A stretch of DNA of 64,000 bases from Meghimatium bilineatum (taxonomy: Eukaryota; Mollusca; Gastropoda; Stylommatophora; Philomycidae), in contig CM067306.1 of assembly GCA_034231615.1 (NCBI GenBank), forward strand, positions 67,971,579-68,035,578, read 5' to 3'. Below are positions 1 through 13,300 of the stretch, in pieces. Each line of letters begins with the position of its first letter. Within the stretch, counting starts at the first letter, position 1. The position numbers and the translations under genes were made by a program. The notes under the pieces are model-generated. The model saw only the letters and a program-made list of their open reading frames with translations, made no database searches and was not told the origin of the DNA.

Positions 1-97
1 TACAGGCCAGATCTTTAATGTGAAGAAGCTGTGCGTTGTGTTAACACGGACTGTGATTAAATCGTCTTATCTGTGGAATTCGAGGACAGCATATGGA

Positions 98-460
98 TTG
101 AGCCTCACTGTTTCCTGTTCTCTATAGAATACAGGGACAACACATGTATCTCTCCTTTCTAGACTACAGGGACAACAAATGGATATCTCTTTTCTAGACT
201 ACAGGGACAACACATGGATCTCTCCTCTCTAGACTACAGGGACAACACATGGATCTCTCTTTACTGTAATGAATATAGGGACAACATATGGCTCCATCAT
301 TTCTGTTCTCTGTAGAATATATGAACAACACATGGCTCCATCCTTTGTGTTCTCTGTAAAATATGGTACAACAGATGGCTCCATCCTTTCTGTTCTCTGT
401 AAAATATGGTACAACACATGGCTCCACCCTTTCTGTTCTCTGTAGAATATAATGTGACAA
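98..460. repeat. Minisatellite, about 40-45 bp unit
   Basis: About eight degenerate copies around the core ttctctgtagaatatatg plus acaacacatggatct. The same family returns at 2040-2455, so one array has been split by a LINE fragment and a second, unrelated array. The short open frames here are products of the periodicity. 461-609 holds no recognisable feature. Confidence 0.8.
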
Positions 461-609
461 ACGGGACTTGGACGTCTAGTTCAAGGTGCAACGAATAGAA
501 CCACTATATTCTTTCCAGGCATGTCCTTGGAGGTCTGTCTGTCTATTATATCCATCCATCCTATCTAATCTATCTTATCAATGTTAACGATCGATCTATC
601 TATTGCCTT

Positions 610-1130
610 TTCTCTGCTTATGTGAGACGTCACAGGATTGAATAGCAATCTGTTTTCGGGCTATTGCACGTCTGGACGCTTCATATGCAGTAATGTCAGA
701 ATGTTGGTAACTCCTTCAATCCACCTTCTTCTTGGTCGTCCTCTGTATCTTGCTGTTTCCATTTTCATGTTGTATGCTCTTGCTGCTGGCCAATGAGCGC
801 TCATTCTCATTAGGTGGCTGAACCATTTCAATCTCTGTTTTTCATTATATTTGACAACTGATGTTATTCCAACAGTCCTTGTAATCGCTTAATTTCTCAC
901 ATGATATTTTCCTGCTCTGTTTACTGCTTTTCATCTTTCATGTTACATCTCATTTCACACGTAGTTAACTTTCTCTCTCTTGTTCTTTAGTTAGAGTCCA
1001 TGTCTGACATTTAAAACATAATGTTGGAATGAATATTGAATTTATGATTTGCTTTTTAATTTCCATCGGGATAGATGTGTGTTTCAAAATTGGCTAAAGT
1101 TCATCATTTAAGATGATGACTAAAAAAATT
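610..1130 (-). mobile_element. RTE-like LINE 3' fragment
   Basis: The minus-strand translation contains QRLKWFSHLMRM, then PAARAYNMK and RGRPRRRWIEGV. This is the C-terminal LKWFGHL-R-M...RGRPR-RWxD pattern of RTE/BovB-like reverse transcriptases. It is interrupted by stops and truncated. 1131-1395 shows nothing clear. Confidence 0.7.
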
Positions 1131-1395
1131 TGGTGAACTGCATGGCGTCTCTCAATTCATTACTTTTGTCTTCTGTCTTACTTATACATTTTGCTGCTTG
1201 ACTAGTTAGCATGAGAGTGCATTAGGCTAAGGAAGTTAACACCAGGAGAAAGTAGCAGGAGAGACCCTAAGGCAGTCGATGATCTATAAACATTCTGGTA
1301 TCTCCTGCAGCTCTGCTTTTCCTTTTCTGGGAACTAATCAACAGAGACGACACGTGATTAATGCATATGGGCAATGCACTTTCTCTATAACATCT

Positions 1396-2036
1396 GCCCG
1401 GCAAGCAGTCGTGTGTAAACGGTAGTGGCTGGATAGTGACTGTGTTTCTCAGTAAGCAGTCATGTGTAAAAGGTAGGGGCTGTGTATCTCAGCAAGCATT
1501 CAAGTGTAAAACTGTGTATCTCAGCAGGCAGGCATGTGTAAAAGGTAGGGGCTGTGTATCTCAGCAAGCAGTCATGTGTAAAAGGTAGTAGCTGTGTGTC
1601 TCAGCAAGCAGTCATATGTAAAAGGTAGTGACTTTGTGTCTCAGTAAACAGTCATGTGTAAAAGGTAGTGGATGTGTCAGCAAACAGTCATGTGTAAAAT
1701 GTAGTGGCTGTGTCTCAGCAATCACTCATGTGTAAAAGTTAGTGACTGTATCTTAGCAAGCAGTCATGTGTAAAAGGTAGTGATTGTGTGTCAGCAAGTA
1801 GGCATGTGTAAAAGGTAGGGACTGTGTATCTCAGCAAGCAGTCATATGTAAACGGTAGTGGTTGTGTGTCAGTAAGCAGTCATATGTAAAAGTTAGTGGT
1901 TGTGTGTCAGTAAGCAGTCATATGTAAAAGGTAGTGGTTGTGTGTCAGTAAGCAGTCATATGTAAAAGGTAGTGGTTGTGTGTCAGTAAGCAGTCATATG
2001 TAAAAGGTAGTGACTGAGTATCTCAGTAAGCAGTCA
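1396..2036. repeat. Minisatellite, about 38-40 bp unit
   Basis: Roughly 16 copies of a unit with core agcagtcatgtgtaaaag followed by gtagtggctgtgtatctc. Copies diverge moderately and vary in length through loss of a few bases. Confidence 0.85.
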
Positions 2037-2039
2037 TAT

Positions 2040-2455
2040 TCTATTCAGTGTGTATTCTGTAGAATATAAGTACAGCACATTGATCCATTCAGTGTGTACT
2101 CTGTACAATATAAGTACAGCACATGGATCTATTCAGTGTGTACTCTGTAGAATATAAGTACAGCAAATGGATCTATTCAGTGTGTATTCTGTAGAAAATA
2201 AGTACAGCACATGCATCCATTCAGTGTGTACTCTGTAGAATATAAGTACAGCACATGCATCCATTCAGTGTGTACTCTGTAGAATATAAGTACAGCACAT
2301 GCATCCATTCAGTGTGTACTCTGTAGTATATGTGTGCATAACATGAATCCATGCTTTGTGTTCTATGTAGAATCTAGGGATATCACTTGTATCCATTCTT
2401 TGAGTTCTCTGTAGAATATATGAATATCTCATTGATCCATTCTTTCTGTTGCAGC
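2040..2455. repeat. Minisatellite, about 45 bp unit, same family as 98-460
   Basis: About nine copies with core tactctgtagaatataagt then acagcacatggatccattc. It ends in an acceptor-like tttctgttgcag, but the following 150 bp (2456-2607) has no useful reading frame. Confidence 0.85.
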
Positions 2456-2607
2456 TAATATATATATTAACGAAAGTGAAGCGATATTAAGGAGTATTTA
2501 ATATATTGGTTATTCCATCCTGTATAAGATCGAAGAAGATTGAGAAATTATAGCACATCAGGATTTAATGAACAACAAAAATTTGTATGAAATGACTTAC
2601 AAAATTA

Positions 2608-4240
2608 CTGTTAGTTAGTTAGTTAAACGTTGGATCATCGTCACTGGACTCCGGACAAGCCCATAGGTGCTCAGATATCTCCTTGAGTGTAGCCGCCATT
2701 ACACGTTGACTAATGGTCCCAGTACGCAGTTGATTGACCATCATTCTTTCTTGCCCACTAAACCGCTCTTTCTAGCGATACCACATTTCAAACCAAATTC
2801 CCTTACTCTAGTCATGTAACAAGAGTCATCGTCACTTATACAGTCATTTGCTCGTGCAAATGCTCGTTTTCCCATAGGACGTTCAAAATATCTGCTCGAT
2901 CCATCGCTCCACCAACAGCCGTAGTAGCAGCTTGTACGGCCAACCTATCTTCTCTCAATATCCCGGACTACCGCATGTCCCTGCACAAAAATGAAAGTCA
3001 TTTTACGCATACGGGAATTATTAACTGCATCCAGCCACTGTTCCCGAATGTATCCCGCCTGAACTTTCACAATCATGCTCATCGAGTCACTGAGTATGCA
3101 GGCATGCTCGCAGATAGTCTGCGAGCAGACACATTTCAAAGCTTTGGTTACTGCCAAAATCTCCATTGTCATGCTGCTTGTCGTCTGAGCGAATTCACCA
3201 CTTTCCTCTCTGATGGTTCTCTCTCTCCTCCCCTCACCACCTTTGAGCCGCTAAGGCCCAGTCAATTCTGATTTGTCTCTCAACCGACCCATTTGTATAT
3301 ACAATCATATCATCTTCCCTTGAATTTTCAACGATTAGAGCGAGCACCTCTGACTCCACCACTGACGGACACAATTCCCTGCATTCTCTATTGAGTGTTA
3401 TTATTACTTTGAAGGCTGTCGGTCAATCTAAGGGCGCACGACTCCATTCCGCATCAGGTAGCACATCTTCCAATCTGCACACCCTCTATATAATATCCTC
3501 TGTGCGCCCCATCCACGACTTTCCTTTCTTAAGTCGACTGCCTTTCACTTTGAGAAATTCAGGGTGTAGAGGATGTTCTTTATCAGCGGTGATTTGTAGG
3601 TAGTCCCGCGCCCTGCAGATTTGCATTCTTTGCTATGCAGTTGGGCAATCCAGTAATTATCGCATAGCCCGTGCCGACGTATCTCTCGTACACCCCAAAA
3701 GGATTAGCATTGCCTCATTCTGGATTCTATCCAATCTTTCTTTTTGATTCTGACTCAGTGTTAGAATCGCAAGGGTGTACTCTACCACCCCACCACCAAT
3801 CTCTGATATAGCAGAAATAGCAGCCTCTGTTCACATTGAGCAGCAGCCATAATGTGCATCGCCGTAAGACTTTTATAAGTCTTTACAATGATGTGGTCAA
3901 CATGATCTTTGAAACTCAGAAAGCGGTCCAACATAACCCCTAAGTACTTCATTGTGCTGGTTCTCTCGAGGACATCCCCTCTCGAAGTAACCGATGGCGT
4001 GGGCGTGTTTACTATGTGGTTATTTAGGAAAAACCATTTTATCGATGCTTTCGATGGATTAACAAAAACTCCAGAATACTGCTGCAATCCCCTATACGAT
4101 CGAGCTCCCTCTGCAAATTCCTGGCGCTCGTTTTTCTATCTCTGCCCTGCCTATATACCAAGGCAAGCTGTCAGATTTCAGGTCCGGGGAGAACTATGTC
4201 CTATGCTGATGACAAAATTACTGTGATGAATACTCATGAA
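2608..4240 (-). mobile_element. LINE B (I/Nimb-like, RNase H-bearing) 3' part, degraded
   Basis: On the minus strand, 4087-3782 encodes the end of the reverse transcriptase (NPSKASIKWFFLNN and STMKYLGVMLDRFLSFKDHV). Then come a TNGSV-type RNase H start, SSMTMEILAVTKALK, an ILSDSMSMI segment and FVQGHAVVRDIERR. These match the YTDGS, ME-x(3)-A, TDS and GHAGVxGNERAD positions of I-superfamily RNase H. It ends in short TTAG/AACT repeats at 2609-2626. Several frameshifts and stops are present. Its 5' truncation lies about 40 bp before receptor exon 1. Confidence 0.75.
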
Positions 4241-4279
4241 TATCATTATAATTTGTTTTAACAATGTTGTGTTTTCCAG

Positions 4280-4392
4280 AAAAACATGTCCACTGCATGA
4301 AGAATCTTAGTGCTAACTTGCTAGAACCAGTTTACACTTGTGTTTGTGAACCAGAATGCCAAGGAAAGACATTCTGTAACACTTCTGGGAAG
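4280..4392 (+). CDS. Type I receptor exon 1 seen here: first half of ligand-binding domain
   Basis: Acceptor ends gttttccag and donor is AG|GTAAGT. The exon enters with two leftover bases, so a coding exon must lie upstream. It reads K-H-V-H-C-M-K-N and later CVCEPEC and FCNTSGK, matching the CxC...C...C-x(3)-G-x-C opening of type I receptor ectodomains. It ends in phase 0 and continues directly into the CYVHKG start of exon 2. The only bases between it and a LINE remnant are about 40 bp containing the acceptor. No signal peptide is present. Confidence 0.88.
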
Positions 4393-7300
4393 GTAAGTTT
4401 CTTTATCTGTATTATCTGGCGTATACAATGAAAAAGTTGACCTTACCAACTCTTGAATTTATCAACAACTCTTAAAATTAGCAACTTTTGAGCTTACCAA
4501 TCCTTGTACGTAGCAACCCTTGAACTTACCCACCAAAGTTTTATCAACCCCTTGAACTTAACAATCCCTAAGCTTATCAACCTTACTAATCCTTGAACTT
4601 ACCAACCCTTGAACTTATGAACCCTTGATCTTACCAATCCATGTACTTACCAATCATCTTCTCAGGGCTGCTATGTACAGAGTGGTATATCGGTTTCACA
4701 GTTGCCCATAAACTAGTTAGTTGATGCATTACTGAGGTATTATATATTTGCTGTTTTTTATAACCTTGTTAATAATTTTGGTTTAAAACTGGCCCGAGAG
4801 TCAGTCGTGACTGAGACATCAATGCAGAATGAGGTATCACTTCTGTATGAACTACATGAAATGAAATGTAACTTACTACATGCATTTATTTATTTATAAT
4901 TTCTATTTGGCATTCATTCTCACACTCCTGGATGCTCTAAGCCTCGAAGGAGCCCACCCTCAGCGACTGGTGGTACCTCTGTCTCAATTTGTGGAGCCAG
5001 GAAAAGAGATCTGAGGAAAAAACTACTGGTTAAAAAAAATCACATATAGATCATGATGCAGACAAAGACAAAAATAAGCACTTAAAAATATTGCAGTGGA
5101 ATGCAGAGGGTGTTTACAATAAAAAGAATGCACTTGCAAACCGATTACACACAGAGAAAATCGACATAGCATGCATACAGGAAGCACACCTCACAAACAA
5201 CAATAGATTCAACATCCGAGGATACCAAACATATCGGAACGATAGAGAAAAAAGACATAAAGGAGGAGTTATTATACCTGTGAAAAACAATATCGTTGCC
5301 TCTGAAATTCGAGTAGACACAGAAGAACAGGCTGAAATCATTGGAACCTGTCTAACCCTTCCAACTAAAGAGGTCACAGTATATAACTATTACTGTCCAC
5401 AAGACAAGAGCCTATCACTACACACAATTAACACAGACAAAGATAACTGTCTTGTAATTGGTGACTTCAATAGCCACTCACAGAGTTGGGGATATACAGA
5501 ACAAGATACTAGAGGAGAAGAAGTGGAAGACAGGCAGTGTGAGGTGAAACTTCAACTGCTTAATGAACCTGAAGACCACCCAACTCTGCAATGTATGCAG
5601 ACGATCTGGCGATATGGTGCAGTGAAGAGAGCGTAGGCACAACAAAAATAAGGTTGCAAGAAACTATGGACAATTTGGCCAAGTGGACAGACCAATGGGC
5701 CATGTCTATCAATGCCCAAAAAACTACCTATACCATCTTCAGCATGTCCACCAAACCACAGAAAATCCTAACCATAAATGGTCAAACATTGCCAAAAGAT
5801 GAGACACCTACATACCTTGGAGTCACTTTTGATCCAAGACTTACATGGAAACAGCACATAGACAAGTGCCAAACAAAAGGTACAATGAGGACAGCACTCC
5901 TTAAAACATTGGCTGGAACAGTTTGGGGTGTAAATGGAAAAATTCTAAATAGAGCATATACAGGTTATGTAAGACCAGCTTTGGAATATGGAATGTCAGC
6001 ATGGGGGACTACAGCCAAGAGTAACACTCAAAAGATCTCAAAGATACAAAACCGCAATCTCAGAATTATAACAGGAGGTATGAATACTACCCCAATCACA
6101 GAAATGGAAACATGCACAGGTTTGCCATCAATGGAAGAAAGAAGAAATGAAAAAAATCCTCACACAGTATGCAAAGTTCAAATGTTTGGAGTCATCAAAT
6201 GAACCAAAGACTAAGCAGACCTACAAAAGAGCAACTCAAAAGAGGTAGCTTTCTACACTCCGCTAAACAGCTCCAGAAATCACTCACAGATACAGACCTA
6301 CAAAACCTAAAACCACTAAACACCTTTAACACATACCCAACATGGGACAGGAAAAACTTCCCAAGAATTATGGACAATATACCAAGCATTATTTCGAAAA
6401 CAGAAACTACTATACAAGTACTAAAGGAGACAACTAAGAATCACATACAGAAAGCATACCCAAAGGATATATGGACACATGTATATACAGATGGATCAGC
6501 GAAAGAGGCAGTATTAGATGGAGGATCAAGAATATATATAGTAACACCAGATGGAAAAGAAATAGAGAAATTCATACCCACTGGCAAACATTCCACAAAT
6601 TAAAAGCAGAAATGGAAGCCATAATAGAGGCAGCCATAATGCTCATGAATTGCTTGCCGAGTCACAACAGACATGTAGTATTTCTAACGGATGCAAAATC
6701 AGTATTGCAGGCATTGAAAGATCCAAAGAACAGGAGCATGAATGAACTTACGGCCTGCTTACTACACCTCAGCAGTACCACCAAAGAAACAGTACTGCAG
6801 TGGATCCCAGGTCACTGTGGCATACCTGGAAATGAAAAAGCAGATCTCCTGGCAAGGAAAGGGGGATCACTGGAACAAATAGAAAATGATAATACGTACT
6901 ATGAAAGTAAGACCATGTTAAAAGCAGAATATAAGAAAAAGTGGAAGCAAATGCACCCAACTGCAGAACCAAATGACCCCTACCACCAAATGTCACGCAA
7001 GGAACAAACCATCATTTTCAGAATACGAACTGGTCACAACAGACTGAGAAGTCACATGTTCCGAAAGCTGAAGATTGGTGAGACAGACCTGTGCAACTGT
7101 GGACTGAGCCCAGAGATTGCAGAACACATTCTTCATGCCTGTCAACTCTACCAAGAGGAGAGGGAGAAAATATGGCCTACTGAGATGGCACTGCTTCCAG
7201 ACTTGAGGGGTTCCATGGATGACCTGAAGCGAATTACACAATTCATTGAAGCTATTGGTGCTGTAACCTGATATCTGGCTGAAGAACGATGAAGAAGAAG

Positions 7301-10300
7301 AAGACACTTTTGGATCTCTCTTGTAGCAGAACAGTGGTACTACTAGATTTCTAGCAGGATGTTACCCACAGAACGAAAATGTGATGTGTTGCCATTTTTA
7401 GCGCCATTGGCAAAACACATCCGTATTTGGCAGTGGTAATTAATACTTATAGTGTTTTCACCACTTCTACTGATTAGTGGACTTCTGTAATCATGTCGCT
7501 AATAGGACAAACGTATGAAAAAAACTGGTTCCCATACTACACACACCTGGTATCTGAAAGCTGGTTCCAATACTACACACACCTGGTTTCTGAACGCTGG
7601 TTCCCATACTACACACACCTGGTTTCTGAAAGCTGGTTCCCATACTACACACACCAACCTGAAAGCTGGTTCCCATACTACACACACCAACCTGAAAGCT
7701 AGTTCCCATACTACACACACCAACCTGAAAGCTGGTTGCCATACTACACACACCTGGTTTCTGAACACTGGTTCACATACTACACGCACCTTTTTTCTGA
7801 AAACTGGTTCCCATACTACACACACCTGGTATCTGAAAGCTGATTCCCATACTACACACACCAACCTGAAAACTGGTTCCCATACTACACACACCTGGTA
7901 TCTGAAAGCTGATTCCCATACTACACACACCAACCTGAAAGCTGGTTTTCATACTACACACACCTGATTTCTTAAAGCTGGTTTTCATACTACACACACC
8001 TGGTTTCTGAAAGCTGGTTCCCATATTACACACACCTGGTTTCTGAAAGCTGGTTCCCATACTACACACACCTGATATCTGAAAGCTGGTTCCCATTCTA
8101 CACACATTTGGTTTCTGAAAGCTGGTTCCCATACTACACACACCAACCTGAAAGCTGGTTCCCATACTACACACACCAACCTAAAAGCTGGTTGCCATAC
8201 TACACACACCTGATATCTGAAAGCTGGTTCCTATACTACACACACCTGGTTTCTGAAAGCTGGTTCCCATACTACACACACCTGGTTTCTGAAAGCTGGT
8301 TCCCATATTACACACACCTGGTTACTGAAAGCTGGTTCCCATATTACACACACCTGGTTACTGAAAGCTGGTTCCCATATTACACAAACCAACCTGAAAG
8401 CTAACCACGTTCAAACTTGCTTGACCTTTTTGCTGTTGTCAACGGTGTTTCGCAGTGTTACATGAATAATCTGAACTATCCTGGGGACAGTGTTACATGA
8501 ACAATCTGAACTATCCTGGGGACAGGTCTGAAGATATAACACGACTACTGGTCTAAAGAAGATTAGACTGTTCTGGAGACAGCGAATCAAATATATCATC
8601 AGCACTATACTGGACAATGTGGATTATTATGAAGACAGCTTGGAAGTTTTAGAATGATCAATATCCTCGAGAAGAATGTGCTGTTCTGGATAAATCGTAG
8701 AAAATTTAGCATGGCCACTGACTTGGAAAATATTAAATTGTTTCTGCGACAGCTTGGAAAATATAGCATGACAGCTAGACTAAAGAATGTAAACTGGAGA
8801 CAGCTTGGAAGATATAGCATGACAACTAGACTGGAGAATGTAAACTGGAGACAGTTTGGAAGATATAGCATGACAACTAGACTGGAGAATGTAAACAGTT
8901 CTGGACTGAGTAAAGAACCTAGAAAGTTGTAATGTTAATGTAAAAAATATTGTAATGTACAAAAACTAGTAATTTACAATGTTAAACACAAAAATTAGAA
9001 ATTTGTAATGTTACCGGTAATACAAAAACTAGAAATTTGTAATGTTAATACAAAAAACCTAGAAATTTTAAATGTTAATACAAAGAAATCACTACAGCCA
9101 AAAAATGCTGGGTTGATGACTACGTCCTGAATAAGATACGCTAGCAAATACAAAAACTTGAAATTTGTAATGTTAACACAAACAATAGAAATTTGTAATG
9201 CTACCGATAATACAAAAACTAGAAATTTGTAATGTTTAACACAAACAAGAAATTTGTAATGTTAATGCAAATAGAAAGCTGCGATGCTAATACAAAAACT
9301 AGAAATTGCTAATATCCACCTGTCACGGGCAATGATGACAGGGTTGATGTCGGGAGATGTAAACAAGTTTTAGGGGATAAGCCATAGGGTCGTAAAAAAT
9401 GAAACTGTGTTAGCGCGAATTTGACAAATATAACTTGGGTGGGGTATAGCTTATTGTAGTATTTGTATTTGTAGTATTGTAGTATTTGTATTTCTCAACC
9501 TCACACAGATACCTTCTATTGTTGTCAATTCTGTAAAAGAACATTTTGTGCGCGCATTGGACTTGCTAGTCATTTACGTAAAAACGCACTATTAACTTTA
9601 TTATTTTATTATTTATTGTTATTATTATTATGGTTGAGTTTTTGGTTATCGTCGATCACGACGGACGAACATTATCATTTGTGAGGGAGGGGGTTATGAT
9701 TGGTGTTAAGAGTTCTAGCATTGTGGAGTAGAATGTGTAGTTGTTGGGAGGGGAGTGGTTTCACGGGTGATGTTAGGGGTTGTGTTAGCTACAGTAAAAG
9801 ACATCTGCGATTGCATTACCCAATTTTGGTTTAACATGTACTCGTCTGTTAGTGTTGCTCGTCAAGTGATGACACGAAGATGCGCAAATTTTGGCTCTGC
9901 GCATAACATTACAAACGTTAGACTGTTATGACGTGATGATTTGGTCACATCTGCCGGTTATGTACTGATGACAGTAGTTTTAAGCTTGTGTTTTTGTATC
10001 CTATCTGGTGTGTGTGGAAATGACCGAAAAGTCTTATTATGGCATATAATCGTGTGTTGACCAGCAAATGTTCTCTGTGCCTCTCATATTTCATACTTCT
10101 CAATGATGTAAGCACCTTTGCTGGCGTTGCTTCTGTAATAACATACCATCTGGCACTATAGAGGTAAGTTCTCCAAATTGTTGAAAGCCACCGTGTAAGA
10201 TACCAATCATAACGACATACGTTCAAAGAATATCAGAGACACTGAAGATAATCAGTCTTGAATCCAGGTAAACATCAACTATGCATGCTTCTCAGTGGTA

Positions 10301-13300
10301 TGAACACATTTGCTGGTGTTACTCCATCACGCTGGCCGATTATGAGCGACATATTCCCAGAATCTCATGTTGAAACTCTAGACACACTCTGAGAAGAGTA
10401 TTTTTGAAGTGTTTCTTCTGTCCACCGGAACATTCTATTTTTTAATACACAAACTGGAAAATTGTAAAGTGAATACAAAACTAGAAAGTTCATATGAAAA
10501 CTAGAAAGTTGATGATGGGGATGATAACGTAATCCCTTTAGCGGTGAGCAGGTAACTCTTGACAACACATAGCACTTTTGTTGACTAAAGCAGATGTCCT
10601 CCTCAGTTATAGTAGCCGAGGTGACACCTGAATTTGTATCAGGTTTGTTGTCTTAAAGACATGGTAATGTGGGGGTGGGGGGTGGTTATGGATCAATTCA
10701 TAGTCCCCGGAAGGATATATTCCGATGCAGCAGTATCCAAGGATCACATTTTGTCAGGATATTAGAATACAATTCAGGACCAACTAATTCATCATTCTTC
10801 TGTCAGATTTGTTGACCCATATGACGTGAGGATACACCTGACATTTCCCACCACCTAAGGAATCTGACACAAAAGTGTGGGGGCTAACATGTATGTATAT
10901 CACAACCTATCACATTATATACAGCACATTATATATATATATATATATAATATATTTGCTATCCATGGCAACCATGTGGCAGAAGACAAAAGTAAGAAAT
11001 GGAGACAATACATGCAGTGACAATGATGATTTTTGTCCACAGATAACAGGTTGTCAGCTTATTCCCCAACTTTCCATACTCACCTGTGACATGTAGGAAA
11101 GAAGACATTGGTCGTATTCTTTGTACGATAACCTAGAAGTTCAGGCTCCCTTTACCACAAGGGCGAACTAGAAAGTTGTAACATTGATACAAAAACTAAA
11201 TAGTTGTAACATTAATGCAAAAACTAGAAGGTTGTAACATTGATACAAAAACTAAATAGTTGTAACATTGATACAAAAACTAGATTATTGTAACATTGAT
11301 ACAAAAACTAAATAGTTGTAACATTAATGCAAAAACTAGAAAGTTGTAACATTGATACAAAAACTAGAAGGTTGTAACATTGATACAAAAACTAGAAAGT
11401 TGTAACATTGATACAAAAACTAGAAAGTTGTAACATTGATACAAAAACTAAATAGTTGTAACATTAATGCAAAAACTAAAAAGTTGTAACATTGATGCAA
11501 AAACTAGAAAGTTGTAACATTGATACAAAAACTAGATAGTTGTAACATTGATACAAAAACTAGATAGTTGTAACATTGATACAAAAACTAAATAGTTGTA
11601 ACATTGATACAAAAACTAGATTATTGTAACATTGATACAAAAACTAAATAGTTGTAACATTAATGCAAAAACTAGAAAGTTGTAACATTGATACAAAAAC
11701 TAGATAGTTGTAACATTGATACAAAAACTAGATAGTTGTAACATTGATACAAAAACTAAATAGTTGTAACATTGATACAAAAACTAGATTATTGTAACAT
11801 TGATACAAAAACTAAATAGTTGTAACATTAATGCAAAAACTAGAAAGTTGTAACATTGATGCAAAAACTAGATAGTTGTAACATTGATACAAAACTAGAT
11901 AGTTGTAACATTGATAAAAAACTAGAAAGTTGTAACATTGATACAAAAACTAGATAGTTGTAATATTTATACAAAAACTACAAAGTTGTAACATTGGTAC
12001 AAAAACTAAATAGTTGTAACATTAATGCAAAAACTAGAAGGTTGTAACATTGATACAAAACTAGATAGTTGTAACATTGATGCAAAAACTAGATAGTTGT
12101 AACATTGATACAAAACTAGATAGTTGTAACATTGATACAAAAACTAGATAGTTGTAATATTTATACAAAAACTACAAAGTTGTAACATTGGTACAAAAAC
12201 TAGAAAGTTGTAATGTTAATACAACTACTACAAAGTTCATGAAGCATATAATATAATTCACAAATGTCAGAAAATTGTTGTACTTGACATGTTGCTGCTT
12301 GGTATAAACAAGATACATGATGTATTGTGTATTTACAGTGTTATGTCCACAAAGGCAAACAGACAGGGTTGCTGTCTCGGAACTGCTTCCAGTCCATGGA
12401 GCAGTCACTACTAGTCTGTAACTCCAAAGCAGATTATGGCTACTTTAAGTGTTGCCAAGGCAATTTGTGCAACTTTAATATGACCATAGATCCATTGCCT
12501 GTAAAAACAGTTGGTAAGTAGGCTAGATAGAATGATGGTTGGGGAGAGTTGATGGAGGGGATATATATGTCTTATGAAAAAAAACTTCTAACTAGATATT
12601 AGTAGAGATAGAGAGTGAGAGAGGGCTCTAACAACAGAATTGAAGATAGATAGGGTGTACATTACGATGATAGGTGAGCAATCTATCACATTACATACAG
12701 CACAGTACAATCTATCACATTACATATAGCACAGTACAACCTATCATAGTATATACAGCACCGTACAACCTACCACATTATATACAGCACCGTACAACCT
12801 ACCACATTACATACAGCACCGTACAATTTATCACTTCATATGCAACATGATTATACATCAGAGAATCATGGATAAAAGCATATACCAACTGATCAGCTAC
12901 CAGAGCATTGAAGAATGGAGGTGCTGGCATGTACATAAATTATCCAGAAAAAGAAAATGAATCCACATGTTCACCAACTAGAATATTCTGCTCCAACTAC
13001 TCTGCAGAATCACATGCACTAAACATTGCTGCAGAGATAATTAAAAACACAACAAGCCAGTATTGACAGGTGCAATAATGCAATGTCTTACTGATGTTCT
13101 TACTGATGCAGTGTCTGTCCTACAAGTCCTTGTCAACGATATACTCTCAGGCCTGAAGGAAGGCATATGAGAAGTGAGCATCCAAAATAGGATAGTACTA
13201 CAGTGGATACCATCTCACTTGGCATACTGGGAAATTAAGAGGCAGATAGACTGGCAAAGAATGGAGCAACACAGAAACAAAAAGACAAAAAAAATCACCT

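Noticed and set aside
2440-2500. Acceptor-like tttctgttgcag as the start of an upstream receptor exon
   Set aside because: The following sequence lacks an open frame with cysteines or a hydrophobic signal, and the pattern is part of the local repeat.
7491-8404. Open frames on both strands with repeated peptide
   Set aside because: Products of the 31/36-bp minisatellite; no composition or motif of a real protein.
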